From VAZQ01 sp963725185 (GTDB taxonomy: Bacteria > Pseudomonadota > Alphaproteobacteria > Rhizobiales > Xanthobacteraceae), in NCBI GenBank assembly GCA_963725185.1, contig CAVRXO010000004.1, positions 1 through 64,000 on the forward strand: DNA of 64,000 nt, in the 5' to 3' direction. A program made the position numbers and the translations under genes. A model generated the notes under the pieces. The model was not told the DNA's origin. It was given only the letters and a program-made list of their open reading frames with translations, and did not search any database. Of this stretch, positions 18,090 through 27,089 are shown piece after piece (positions within the stretch are counted from its first letter, which is position 1; the number at the start of each line of letters is the position of its first letter).

Positions 18090-19257
18090 ATGCCGTCGCG
18101 CGACGTCGACGTCGTCATTCCGGTCCGGAACGGCGCACGGTTTCTACCAGCATGTCTCGACAGCGTGACCGGGCAGACCCACGCGCCGCAGGCCATCATC
18201 GTCGTGGACGACGGATCGACCGATGCGACCCCGCAGGTTCTCGCCGAATATGCGCGGCGCTGGCCAGTCTCCAGATCATCCGCAGCGAGCCTTGCGGCGT
18301 GTCGCATGCGCGCAATCTGGGTCTGCGGGCCAGCCGGGCGTCCTTTGTCGCCTTTCTGGACGCCGATGACGTGTGGGATCCGGCGAAGCTTGAGCGCCAG
18401 ATGGCGCTCTTCGCCGAGGACCGGCCGCGCCTGGGTTTCGTGCACTGTGCCTATCGTCTCATCGATGACGAGGGCCGGCCGGTCACCGATCATCCGATCT
18501 TGGAGCCGCGCCAGCGTGGAAACATCTTCTCGGCGCTCCTGGCCCAAGGCAACATCGTGTCGGGGTCGGGGTCCGCGGTCCTCGTGCGCCGGAGCTTTCT
18601 CGATCTCGTTGGGGGGTTCGACGAGCGGTTGTACTTCGGCGAGGACTGGGATCTCTGGATCAGGCTCGCGGCCGTCTCCGAGATTGATTTCGCGCCGGAA
18701 CGCTTGGTCGCCATCAGGGTGCATGAAAGGAGCGCGCAACGCCGACAGCGTGCGCGGAGAGCCGAGCTGTTCCTGCTCCAGGACCTCCTGATTCTCGACC
18801 GGTGGTACGGGAAGGACGGATTTCCGGAGAGCGTGCGTGCGAAGTACAGACGAGACGCTTGGAACGCCGCGGCAAGGCGAGAGAAATCGCATGTTTTCTT
18901 CTCCGCTGACCAACCCCCTGAGTTTCTACGTCATGCTCCGGTATTGCGATAGTCGGCTGGGGCGCGAGCTGTTCTCGGGCCCTCGGGACTTCTTTTGCCC
19001 GATGTTCGCGGCTAGTTCGCGGGTATTCACAGATGGGCTGCGGATGCGGCGTACGGGCGGCGCTGGCCAAATGCTGGGGGGCGCTGCGACTATTTCGGCT
19101 GGCGCGGACATGGTTTCGTCTGATGCGGACATGTTTTCGTCTGATGTCGCATCCGCGCGCCTTGGTGTTCACGGTTCTTCAGGCGACTTTGCCGCCGGCC
19201 AAATTCGAAGCGCTGCGGGATCTCGTCCGACGGCGGCGCGGTACGAAGGCCGGTTGA
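18090..19257 (+). CDS. glycosyltransferase family 2 protein, paralogue of the preceding gene (frameshifted)
   Basis: It starts at ATG 18090, four bases after its twin. Motif order is the same: VDVVIPVRNGARFLPACL, IIVVDDGSTDAT, VSHARNLGL, FLDADDVW, QGNIVSGSGSAVLVRRSF, FGEDWDLWIRLA. At least three breaks occur: a base is missing near 18265 (codon CC? before AGT), one T too many in the T run near 18892, and a further change near 19000-19030. The paralogue shows that the region up to GRELFSGPRDFF and the tail ALRDLVRRRRGTKAG belong to this gene, which ends at 19257. A 21-base tandem duplication lies in its 3' part. Confidence 0.77.
19104..19145 (+). repeat. 21-bp tandem duplication inside a GT2 gene
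   Basis: Two adjacent 21-base units (19104-19124 and 19125-19145) differ at one base. In the frame that gives the normal C-terminus they encode a seven-residue repeat, RTWFRLM then RTCFRLM, so the duplication keeps the frame. It has no counterpart in the paralogous gene upstream. Confidence 0.8.
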
Positions 19258-19272
19258 ATTGAAGGACCGCAA

Positions 19273-20674
19273 ATGCGCTTGCTGTTCTGCTGCGAGCACT
19301 ATTTTCCAAGCGGCGGTGGCGTGGCTGAAGTTATGCGTCAGATCGCCGAGCGGATGGTCCTGGCTGGGCACCACGTTACCGTCGCGACCAGCCGTGTCGC
19401 GGAGCGAACGTCGAAGTCGCACCGTGGCGTCCATATTCAAGATTTCGAGGTGGGCGGCAATCTCGCGCTCGGCATGAAGGGCGAGGTCGATCGGTACCGC
19501 GATTTCGTGCTCGCTTTCGGCGCCGATGCCATCCTGATAAAGGCCGCCCAGCAGTGGACGTTCGACGCGCTGTGGCCGGTTCTCGACCGGATCGCGGCGC
19601 GCAAGGTGTTTATTCCCTGCGGTTTCTCCAGCCTGTACGAGCCCGCCTATGCGCACTATTTCGCGCAAATGCCGCAGGCGCTGCGCAAGCTCGATCACCT
19701 GATCTTCTATGCTCAAAGCTATCGGGACGTCGACTTCGCGCGCGCGGAGGGTCTCGATAATCTCTCCGCGCCGCCCAACGGTGCGAGCGAGCTTGAATTC
19801 GACAAGCGGCCGGAACCGGATTTTCGGGATCGACTGGACATTTCGCCCGACGAATTCGTGTTTCTCACGGTGGGCAGCCCGGTTTATGCCAAGGGGCACC
19901 GGCAAGTGGCCGAAGCGTTTGCCCGGCTGGACACGGGAGGCAGGCGCGCAACATTGATACTGAACGGCGATTGGGCGGCCTCTTCTTCTTCCTTGGCTCG
20001 TTCGGCGGCGGAACGGCCCGCCACCTCCAAGCATGTGCGGCCGGCGTCGCTTTGGCAGCTTGCTGCGCGAGTTGGCGTTGCCCTTCGGCGTGGCTACCAG
20101 GTGCTTCGGCGCGAGGGATATTCCGGGCTCCGCTCGCTGCTCAAGCGCAGGCTGGAGCGGCGCCGTCTGGCGCACGAAACCGAAGACTGGATCAGGCGGG
20201 CCAATGCACAGAAAGGCAAGCGTATCCTGCGCACCAACCTGCCGCGGCCGGATCTCGTGGAGGCCTATCTGACGTCTGATCTGTTCGTCTTTGCATCGCT
20301 TGTCGAATATTCTCCGCTGGTTCTATTCGAGGCCGCTGCGGCCGGCACGCCCTTCTCTTTCCGTTCCGGTGGGCAATGCCGAGGAGATCGCGACTTGGAC
20401 TGGAGGCGGAGTGATCTGCCCGGCCGAAACCGACGCCCGGGGCTATACGCGCGTCGAGCCCACGGTCTTCGCACGCGAGATGGAGCGCCTGCTGGAAGAC
20501 CGGGACTTGAGGATGCGTCTCGGCCGAACCGGCAATGAGCGTTGGCGCCGCGAGTTCACCTGGGAATCGATCGCACCACGGTACGAGGCGATCCTGCGCG
20601 GCACCGCGGTGGATTTGGTCGCGCCTCAGCGGCTGAGCGGTGCCGGATCGCGACGAGGTCCTTGCGAACTCTGA
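19273..20674 (+). CDS. glycosyltransferase family 4-type (GT-B) protein (frameshifted)
   Basis: The N-terminus MRLLFCCEHYFPSGGGVAEV is the classic start of GT-B fold retaining glycosyltransferases, and the C-terminal half has FLTVGSPVYAKGH, then SDLFVFASLVEYSPLVLFEAAAAG, the donor-binding E-x7-E-like region. Just after that, near 20354-20356, one extra base shifts the frame; the continuation LSVPVGNAEEIATWTGGG and the final helix are in the next frame and end at 20674. It starts at ATG 19273, 16 bases after the GT2 gene. It transfers a sugar from an NDP donor; which one is unknown. Confidence 0.82.
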
Positions 20675-20822
20675 TCGCTAGTCATGTAGGACGGGCCCTC
20701 GCGCGCTCGCGACCCCTCCCCGCGATCGCTTGACTGTCGATCTTAAGATCGAAGAAAGAGCCGCATGATGTTCCGCAAGCCTATATTGGCCCAGGGCATT
20801 GGGCAGCTCGGTTGATACGGCA

Positions 20823-21962
20823 ATGCAAACCGCAAATACTGATCATTCTCAGTTTGAGGCTACGATAGGCAAGCAACGCGTCCTGGTGACCGGCCATACC
20901 GGGTTCACCGGGGGGTGGCTGGCGCTTTGGCTGCGAGCGGTCGGCTGCGAGGTCACGGGCCTCGCATTGCCGCCCGATTGCGAGCCGAGCTTGTTTTCAT
21001 GTGCGCGCATCGGCGACCGGTTGAGCTCCAGGCTGGGCGACATCCGCGATTTTGCGACGGTGCGGGAAGCGATGGAGGCGGCGCGGCCCAGCGTCGTTTT
21101 CCACCTCGCCGCGCAGCCATTGGTGTCGCGCGGGTTCGCAGACCCGCTGGAAACCTTTGCCACCAACGTGATCGGGACCGCGCATGTCCTGGAGGCGGCG
21201 CGGCTGCAGCCGGGTGTCAGGGCGGTGGTGTGCGTGACCACCGACAAGGTCTATGCGGACCACGAGCGGCTAGAGGGTCATCGCGAAGGCGACCAGCTCG
21301 GGGGGCGGGATCCTTATGCGGCCTCCAAAGCGGCGGCCGAGCTGGTCGCCGCGTGCTATCGCGACACCATGGCGGGGCGCGGCAACAAGGTGCTGATCGC
21401 GACGGCGCGCGGCGGCAACATCATCGGCGGCGGCGACTGGTCGCGCGACCGGATCGTGCCCGATTTCGTGCGGGCGGTGGTGGCGCGCGGGCCACTGACG
21501 CTGCGCAACCCGGATGCGGTGCGGCCATGGCAGCACGTTCTCGCCCTGGTGCACGGCTATCTCGTGCTGGCGAGCCGGCTCCTCGAAGGCGACGCAGCCT
21601 GCGCGGGCGCTTGGAACTTCGGGCCGCGCGACAGTGATGCCGTGCCAGTTCAGGAGCTGGTGGAAGGTCTGGGAAAAGCCTGGAAGCGGCCGCAGATCAA
21701 CTACGCCAAGGGGAGCTTTCCGGAAACGCATTTCCTGCATCTCGACAGCACGAAGGCGCGCAGCCGGCTCGGCTGGGAACCCGCTTTGGACTTTGCCGAT
21801 GCCGTAGCGCTGACCGCGCAATGGTACCGCGAATTCTACGCCCACCCTTCCGCCGCCGAGGAGCTGACCGCGGCGCAGATCAACCACTATCGACAGCGAG
21901 TGTCACAGGAACGCCGGCTCTCGCTCGAAACAAGCAATCATAGCTCCGGAAATTTCTCATGA
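20823..21962 (+). CDS. rfbG: CDP-glucose 4,6-dehydratase
   Basis: An extended SDR of 379 residues. The NAD site is VTGHTGFTGGWLALWL, and the active site has YAASKAAAE. The segments TTDKVYADHE, GGRDPYAASK, ARGGNIIGGGDWSRDRIVPD and RPWQHVLALVHGYL are specific to CDP-glucose 4,6-dehydratases. It converts CDP-glucose to CDP-4-keto-6-deoxyglucose. ATG 20823 is chosen over the in-frame TTG 20799. It overlaps the next SDR gene by four bases (ATGA), and the cytidylyltransferase follows, so the CDP-sugar route is encoded together. About 150 bases before the start hold no gene. Confidence 0.93.
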   Translation: MQTANTDHSQFEATIGKQRVLVTGHTGFTGGWLALWLRAVGCEVTGLALPPDCEPSLFSCARIGDRLSSRLGDIRDFATVREAMEAARPSVVFHLAAQPLVSRGFADPLETFATNVIGTAHVLEAARLQPGVRAVVCVTTDKVYADHERLEGHREGDQLGGRDPYAASKAAAELVAACYRDTMAGRGNKVLIATARGGNIIGGGDWSRDRIVPDFVRAVVARGPLTLRNPDAVRPWQHVLALVHGYLVLASRLLEGDAACAGAWNFGPRDSDAVPVQELVEGLGKAWKRPQINYAKGSFPETHFLHLDSTKARSRLGWEPALDFADAVALTAQWYREFYAHPSAAEELTAAQINHYRQRVSQERRLSLETSNHSSGNFS

Positions 21963-22912
21963 GCGGCCAGTGTGCGCTGGTCACGGGCGCAAGCGGGTTC
22001 ATCGGCCGCCATCTCGTCACCGCGCTGCTCGACGCCAACACGCAGGTCGTCGCCCTCACGCGTCCCGGGAGCCTGGTCCCGGAGCAGTGGCGCGGTCGGG
22101 TGACCTGCATTGAGTGCACCGACTGGAACGAGGCGGGGCTGCGCGCCGCGCTGGCCTCGCAATCCTTCGACGTCGCCTTTCATCTTGCCACTTACGGGGT
22201 GCGTCCGACCGATCGCGACCCTTGCCTGATGCTGCGGATCAATGTCGACCTTCCGGCTCTGTTCGTGCATCTCTGCAAGGAGCGCGCGGCGCGACTGGTG
22301 ATGGCGGGCACCTTCTCGGAGTATCAAAGGCCGGCCGACCGCAGCCGCTTGACCGAGCAGTCTCCTTTGGAGATGGGCAAGATCTACGGGGCCTCGAAGG
22401 CGGCCGGCGGAATTCTCGTGAGCGCGCTGGCCGAGAGTCTCGGCGTGAGGCTGCGACTGCTGCGATTTTTCAAGGTCTACGGAGAGGGGGAGGCGCCGCA
22501 CCGGCTGTTGCCGAGCCTGGTGGCGGGGCTCGCGCGGAGAGAGCGGGTCGCCCTCTCCGACGGTGCGCAAATCCGCGATTTCATCTATGTGGACGACATC
22601 GTCGACGCCTGCATCAAGGCCGCCGACGATATGGCGTCCCCGGCGCGACCATCGACCGCGACCTGGAACGTGTGCACCGGTGTCGGAAATTCGGTGCGGG
22701 CCTTCGCCGCGTTGGTTGGCCAGGCCATGGGGGAGCGCCCCGAGCTGCTGGGCTTCGGAGAATTGCCGATGCGTGCGGATGACGAGCCTTATCTGGTCGG
22801 CGATGGCGAGCGGATGTGCCGCGAGCTCGGCTGGCGTCCCAAGCACGACCTCGAAGCTGGAATCCGCGCTGCGGTGGCCATTCTGACCGCGAGCCAGCCG
22901 GCTTCGGTGTAG
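21959..22912 (+). CDS. NAD-dependent sugar epimerase/reductase (CDP-4-keto-6-deoxyhexose branch)
   Basis: An extended SDR of 317 residues with VTGASGFIGRHLV at the NAD site, the catalytic IYGASKAAG, LLRFFKVYGEGE and RDFIYVDDIVDAC. It lies between rfbG and rfbF, and such genes commonly encode CDP-abequose/paratose-type or other CDP-4-keto-6-deoxyhexose reductases/epimerases. It is therefore the probable last step in making the CDP-linked 6-deoxyhexose, perhaps after C-methylation by the enzyme at 8322. The stereochemistry cannot be predicted from the sequence. Confidence 0.82.
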   Translation: MSGQCALVTGASGFIGRHLVTALLDANTQVVALTRPGSLVPEQWRGRVTCIECTDWNEAGLRAALASQSFDVAFHLATYGVRPTDRDPCLMLRINVDLPALFVHLCKERAARLVMAGTFSEYQRPADRSRLTEQSPLEMGKIYGASKAAGGILVSALAESLGVRLRLLRFFKVYGEGEAPHRLLPSLVAGLARRERVALSDGAQIRDFIYVDDIVDACIKAADDMASPARPSTATWNVCTGVGNSVRAFAALVGQAMGERPELLGFGELPMRADDEPYLVGDGERMCRELGWRPKHDLEAGIRAAVAILTASQPASV

Positions 22913-22957
22913 TAAAAGCGTGCGCGCCATTCTCGACCCACAGTGGAGGAATTGCCT

Positions 22958-23728
22958 TTGAAGGTCGTCATACTCGCAGGCGGATTCGGTACCCGGCTCT
23001 CCGAGGAAACCGAGTTGCGCCCCAAGCCGCTGATCGAGATCGGCGGCAAGCCGATCCTTTGGCATGTGATGAAGATCTTCGAGGCCAGCGGATACAGCGA
23101 TTTCATCATTTGTTGCGGTTACAAGGGGCAATTGATCAAGAGCTACTTCGTCAATTACTTCACCGAGAACTACGACATCATGGTCAATCTCGATCGCCAC
23201 AGCGTCGAGTTCCTGGGTCAGCCCAGCGAGAAATGGAAGGTGACCCTGGTCGACACCGGCCTGGAGACGCTCACCGGCGGCCGCATCAAGCGGATCGCGC
23301 CCTATGTCGCCGGCGAGACTTTCTGCCTCACCTACGGCGATGGCGTCGCGCGCCTCGATGTCGGCGAGATCGTGCGTTTCCACCGCCAGCACGGGCGCAA
23401 GGCAACGGTGACCGCGGTGCCGGCGCCCGGCCGGTTCGGAGTGCTCGCGCTGGCGGACGGCGGCAATGTGCAAAGCTTCCGGGAAAAGCCCGACAACGAG
23501 GTCGGTTGGATCAATGGCGGCTTTTTCGTCTGCGAGCCGTCGGTCTTCGACTATATCGAAGGCGATGCGACCAGCTGGGAGCGCACCCCGTTGGAGCGAT
23601 TGGCGCAGGAGCGCGAATTGATGGCGTATCAGCACACCGGATTTTGGAAGCCGATGGATACGTTGCGCGACAAGCGCGAGCTCGAGGAATTGTGGGCCGA
23701 TGGCAACGCGCCCTGGAAGACGTGGTGA
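22958..23728 (+). CDS. rfbF: glucose-1-phosphate cytidylyltransferase
   Basis: A protein of about 256 residues with the nucleotidyltransferase head VVILAGGFGTRLSEET, RPKPLIEIGGKPILWHVM, the metal site TYGDGVA, FREKP and GWINGGFFV, all as in RfbF. It joins CTP and glucose 1-phosphate to CDP-glucose, the entry to the rfbG step. A strong Shine-Dalgarno-like GTGGAGGAA at 22943 lies just before TTG 22958, which gives the usual N-terminus (one residue, then K-V-V-I-L-A-G-G); GTG 22943 itself is less likely. The order rfbG, reductase, rfbF is unusual, since rfbF normally comes first. Confidence 0.93.
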   Translation: MKVVILAGGFGTRLSEETELRPKPLIEIGGKPILWHVMKIFEASGYSDFIICCGYKGQLIKSYFVNYFTENYDIMVNLDRHSVEFLGQPSEKWKVTLVDTGLETLTGGRIKRIAPYVAGETFCLTYGDGVARLDVGEIVRFHRQHGRKATVTAVPAPGRFGVLALADGGNVQSFREKPDNEVGWINGGFFVCEPSVFDYIEGDATSWERTPLERLAQERELMAYQHTGFWKPMDTLRDKRELEELWADGNAPWKTW

Positions 23729-23750
23729 CGGTCTACATCGAGCGGTGCCG

Positions 23751-25249
23751 CTACTGACTAGCAGCATCGATAGGCTGTGCGGCGAGACGTTGCTGCCGCG
23801 CGAATTTTACCAATGAGGACAGAGCTGAGCGGCCGATACTCGCCAAATACCGATCTATCGTGTCCCCGCCATATGGCGCATGGACAAAGTCGATATTCGG
23901 TCGGTCGAAGACAAAGGAGTAATCGACCACCAGCACGCAGTGTCCCGGATCGTTCCCGTATTTGGCGATCCACGCCGCGATGTCGGCATTGCCCCGCCAT
24001 AGTTGCCAATATGGGGTCGTCCACTGATAGTACAACGATTGCAGTGCCACCAGTATGATCGTCGCGGCCACCGTCCAGTTCCTACTGTCCTGGGCTGGCA
24101 GCCGCATCACGACCATCAGGAAGCAGATTCCCATCCCGATAAAAGCGGGAGCGAAGTAGCGCGGAAAGGAGCCCCATGAGCTGATCACATAGCTGAAAAA
24201 GAGAGTATTAGCGAAAGCAGCCGCCAACAGGAGGATCGCCGAATATATTTGAGGCCGCCGCAGGAACTGGATCAGAATTGCTACGTCGACGACGAAATGA
24301 AAGAAGATATAGGGCAGTTTCTCGATGAAATAACCCCACCAGGTTCCGGTGTCCCCGGACAGAACACTGGCCGTGAACATCAGGCCACGCAGCAGCTGCC
24401 AGCCTGCGAGGTAGTCGGATTGATTGACCAGGTAATTCGCGACATTGCCGGCAACCAGTCCAATCGATGCGGCAAGCAGAACGAGCACTGCGTCGCTCGG
24501 GTCCTTCGCCACGATTGCCGTCCATCGATAGAGAATAAAGCTAAACAGCGGATGAGCCAAGACCGTGAAAACGAGCGCAGCGGCTAGGCAAAAGCTCCAT
24601 TCGTTTTTGCCCAGACCGGCCGCAAATCCGCCGGCAACCAGACATAGCGTTCTGGCAATACGACCGGTGGCGTCCGATTGAGCGATCACCGCGGCCAAGA
24701 AGAACAAGGCTATGAAGAGCAGCCCCGTCGAACTGTCTGGTTGAACCTCGTTGCTGCTGTATAGAGCGACGGGGGTTGCGGCCATCACCCAGATCCATGC
24801 GACGGCAGTAAGGCTGCGCGCGTAACGAAGCGCAAGGAGAGAGCAACGCGAGAAAAATGGCAGAGCTGAAGCACCGTTACGGTGGCCTTGAGCGCGAAGA
24901 TCAGCGTTTGGCCGTGAAGGTTGGCGAGCGGAACGACAAGTCCGACGACCTTTCCGATAAGCCAGATCAACAAATATGGCGGCAAAGGATGTGCAAATCC
25001 GACTATATTGTGGTCCTGGCCGTCAATGCGGGAGAAAATCATCTCATTGGCGGACGATAATCCCATTAGCATTGCGGAAAGTTGGCCGTTGCCGTCCTGC
25101 CCGTCCCACTGAGCGGCAAATTCCGGAATTCTGATACAGAGGAAGAAGATTGCAAAACCTCCAAATAACAAGAGCTTGGCGCGGCTGGACAGACGGGTGT
25201 AGAGGAGCGGCGGGGTGGTCGCTTCAGCCATGCAACTTCTCACATTCAC
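23751..25249 (-). CDS. polytopic membrane protein of unknown function (frameshifted)
   Basis: A minus-strand gene whose product, read across one missing base near 24825, has about 495 residues and ten or more hydrophobic segments. The N-terminal part has a first span near residues 26-42 and then a loop with QWDGQDGNGQL and GFAHPLPPYLLIWLIGK. The rest has spans and a C-terminal extracytoplasmic domain of about 100 residues. The pattern of a polar loop after the first span followed by many spans recalls GT-C type membrane glycosyltransferases, but I see no certain catalytic motif. Base composition is lower in G+C than its surroundings. It is set against the direction of the flanking plus-strand blocks and precedes (on its strand, follows) an FkbM methyltransferase. 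Confidence 0.6.
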
Positions 25250-25314
25250 TCCAGATATTCACCAAATGCTGGCAGAGTTAGGCGCCTTCTCGCGGTCGGG
25301 CGACAGCATTGAGG

Positions 25315-26218
25315 CTAGCGCCGTGCGGAATGAGGGTGCGAATGCCGTTCCGCATCCATCGGTAGCGGAGAACGAGACGCGATGTCGTACAGCGCGTATC
25401 CAGCGGCGGCGAGCAGATCGACCAGCTCTTCGATGTTGCTGCCATGTTGGTCGAGTTCAGACGGGGCGAGCTCAATCAAGATGACCGGGCGCAAGTTCGT
25501 GAGTGTCGTGCGCGCACCGCGCAGCATGGCACACTCGTACCCGTCGATATCGAGCTTGATGAAGTCAATGCGCTCGATCTCGAATTCACGAACAAGAGAA
25601 TCAAGTTGCACGGCGCGGGCGCTGTTGGTCGACATAAGGCGACCGCCGTGCCGCTCGTTGAGATCCGTCTCGCCAGTGAGCGGCCAGCTCGAATAGAGCG
25701 GTGGCACCAGGTAGCCGTCAGCCCGGTCGACCAGCATGCAGCTGGCAGCCCACGATCCTGGGCGCGAGCTCCGGATTAAGTGCTATGTTGGTTTTGAGCT
25801 TGCCCATCGCGTAGTCGGTGGGCTCGATGGCCCAGACCTTCCCCTCGGTGCCCACCGCGCGCGCCAGATGCAACGTGTGAGCCCCGATGTTGGCGCCGAT
25901 ATCGAGCACGATGGCGCCTGGCCGCAAAATCCGCTGGTAGGCTCGTACGGTGGAAAGCTCGAAGGCCCCGAGCAGCCAGATCGAGAAATCGATGCCCTCG
26001 CGCAGGTCCAGTGTCCAAGCCACCCCGCGACGGCGCACCGTCGTTACCGGTCCTAGTCTCGCGAAACTGCGCGCCGCGACCACCGGTACTTGAACCGCGC
26101 GCGCCAAGGCAGATCTTTCGATTCGTCGAGCATTGACGTGTTTGTCCGAGCTCCGAGGGTACCAAATCCACCAAACAAGCCGCGCCTGTGTCTTAGAGAC
26201 AAAGCGAGCGTCAGGCAA
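25315..26218 (-). CDS. FkbM family methyltransferase (frameshifted)
   Basis: Read from 26218 leftward. The SAM motif I is VLDIGANIGAHTLHLARAVG, followed by the acidic-loop region VWAIEPTDYAMGKLKTNI. After a one-base break near 25739 the protein goes on with MLVDRADGYLV, the FkbM motif IDFIKLDIDGYECAMLRGA and VILIELAPSELDQHG. Together they make a complete FkbM domain of about 300 residues. One extra C between CTG and ATG (minus strand) explains the break. It probably O-methylates a sugar in the glycan. The exact start is uncertain, as the first 40 residues are not conserved in look. Confidence 0.75.
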
Positions 26219-26277
26219 GCTATTGGCTACGCGGGCCCTCCGACTTCAATTTGGGTGTCCCGGCTTCGATCTCAGCC

Positions 26278-27045
26278 CTATGTGTTGAACGTGGATGTGG
26301 TTTCTGTTCTTTCAATAATCAGCATCATTCGGAAGGCAAACAAGCGGGCCAAAAATATGTTTCTACGCGTCGCTCGATTGCGAGCATTGCCTCGGCAAAC
26401 CTTTGAAGGAACCAAGCTCCAAGCTTCAAAGCCACCGCTGAAGAGGATAAACGACAAATGAGAACCAGTGGATTCGGGTCGATCTCTCAATTCTCGGGAA
26501 ATTGCTTATGAAACCGGTCGCGATCGCGGGTTGCGATGAGGGTTGGGATAGCCTGATTTGCATCGAGGGGTTTCGATCAGGGTCGGGTCTGCCTTCCGTA
26601 AGGGGGTCGGCGGAAGTCCGAACTGGCTCTTCAATGCAGCAGCCGATAAAATAGTGTGCTTCCCCACGTGATGGCCGGCTCCACCATTATGAGGCGACCA
26701 CCGGGGCGCAATACACGCTCGGTTTCTCGGAAAAAAATGGCCGGAAATTCTATGTGATGCAAAACATCGACGATAACGATGTTGGTCGCTGACGCCTCCC
26801 TGGAATGGAAGGTACTGGTGCGTCAGGCTACGCAACAATCAAGCCAAGGCGCGAACTGGACTATCGTTGTTACCACGTTTCGAAGTCACTGCTTGAGGTT
26901 ACCGATGCCGCAACCGAATCTCAAGCGTGAATGTCTGATCTGCACGCGAGCTGCGACGCGTCGGTAGAAATCGTCATAGACAGTAAACGCAGGATCGGTT
27001 TGCGTTCCCGAAACGGCTTAGATAATCCTTGAGCGCCTCGTTCAT
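26278..27045 (-). pseudogene. decayed class I SAM-dependent methyltransferase
   Basis: No long open frame exists here, but the minus strand, read across three frames, spells an almost whole methyltransferase. From right to left: MNEALKDYLSRF (27045), PAFTVYDDFYRRVAARV, FGCGIGNLKQ (SAM motif I), TIVQFAPWLD, TNIVIVDVLHHIEFPAIFF, TERVLRPGGRLIMVEPAIT, EEPVRTSADPLTEGRPDPD, ANQAIPTLIATRDRDRFHKQ, and FSGGFEAWSLVPSKV near the end. These are the conserved blocks of a methyltransferase family seen beside methyltransferase-GT2 fusion genes. I count about eight frame changes and several stops in 770 bases, far more than in the neighbours, so this is probably a true pseudogene and not only sequence error. 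Confidence 0.72.
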
Positions 27046-27089
27046 CGCTCTACATCGGCCTCAGTTGCGTGCATTCAAGTGGGCACAGG

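Noticed and set aside
21938..23767. Minus-strand open frame of about 600 codons opposite the reductase and rfbF
   Set aside because: Same explanation: a mirror frame of real CDP-sugar genes, with no motif of its own.
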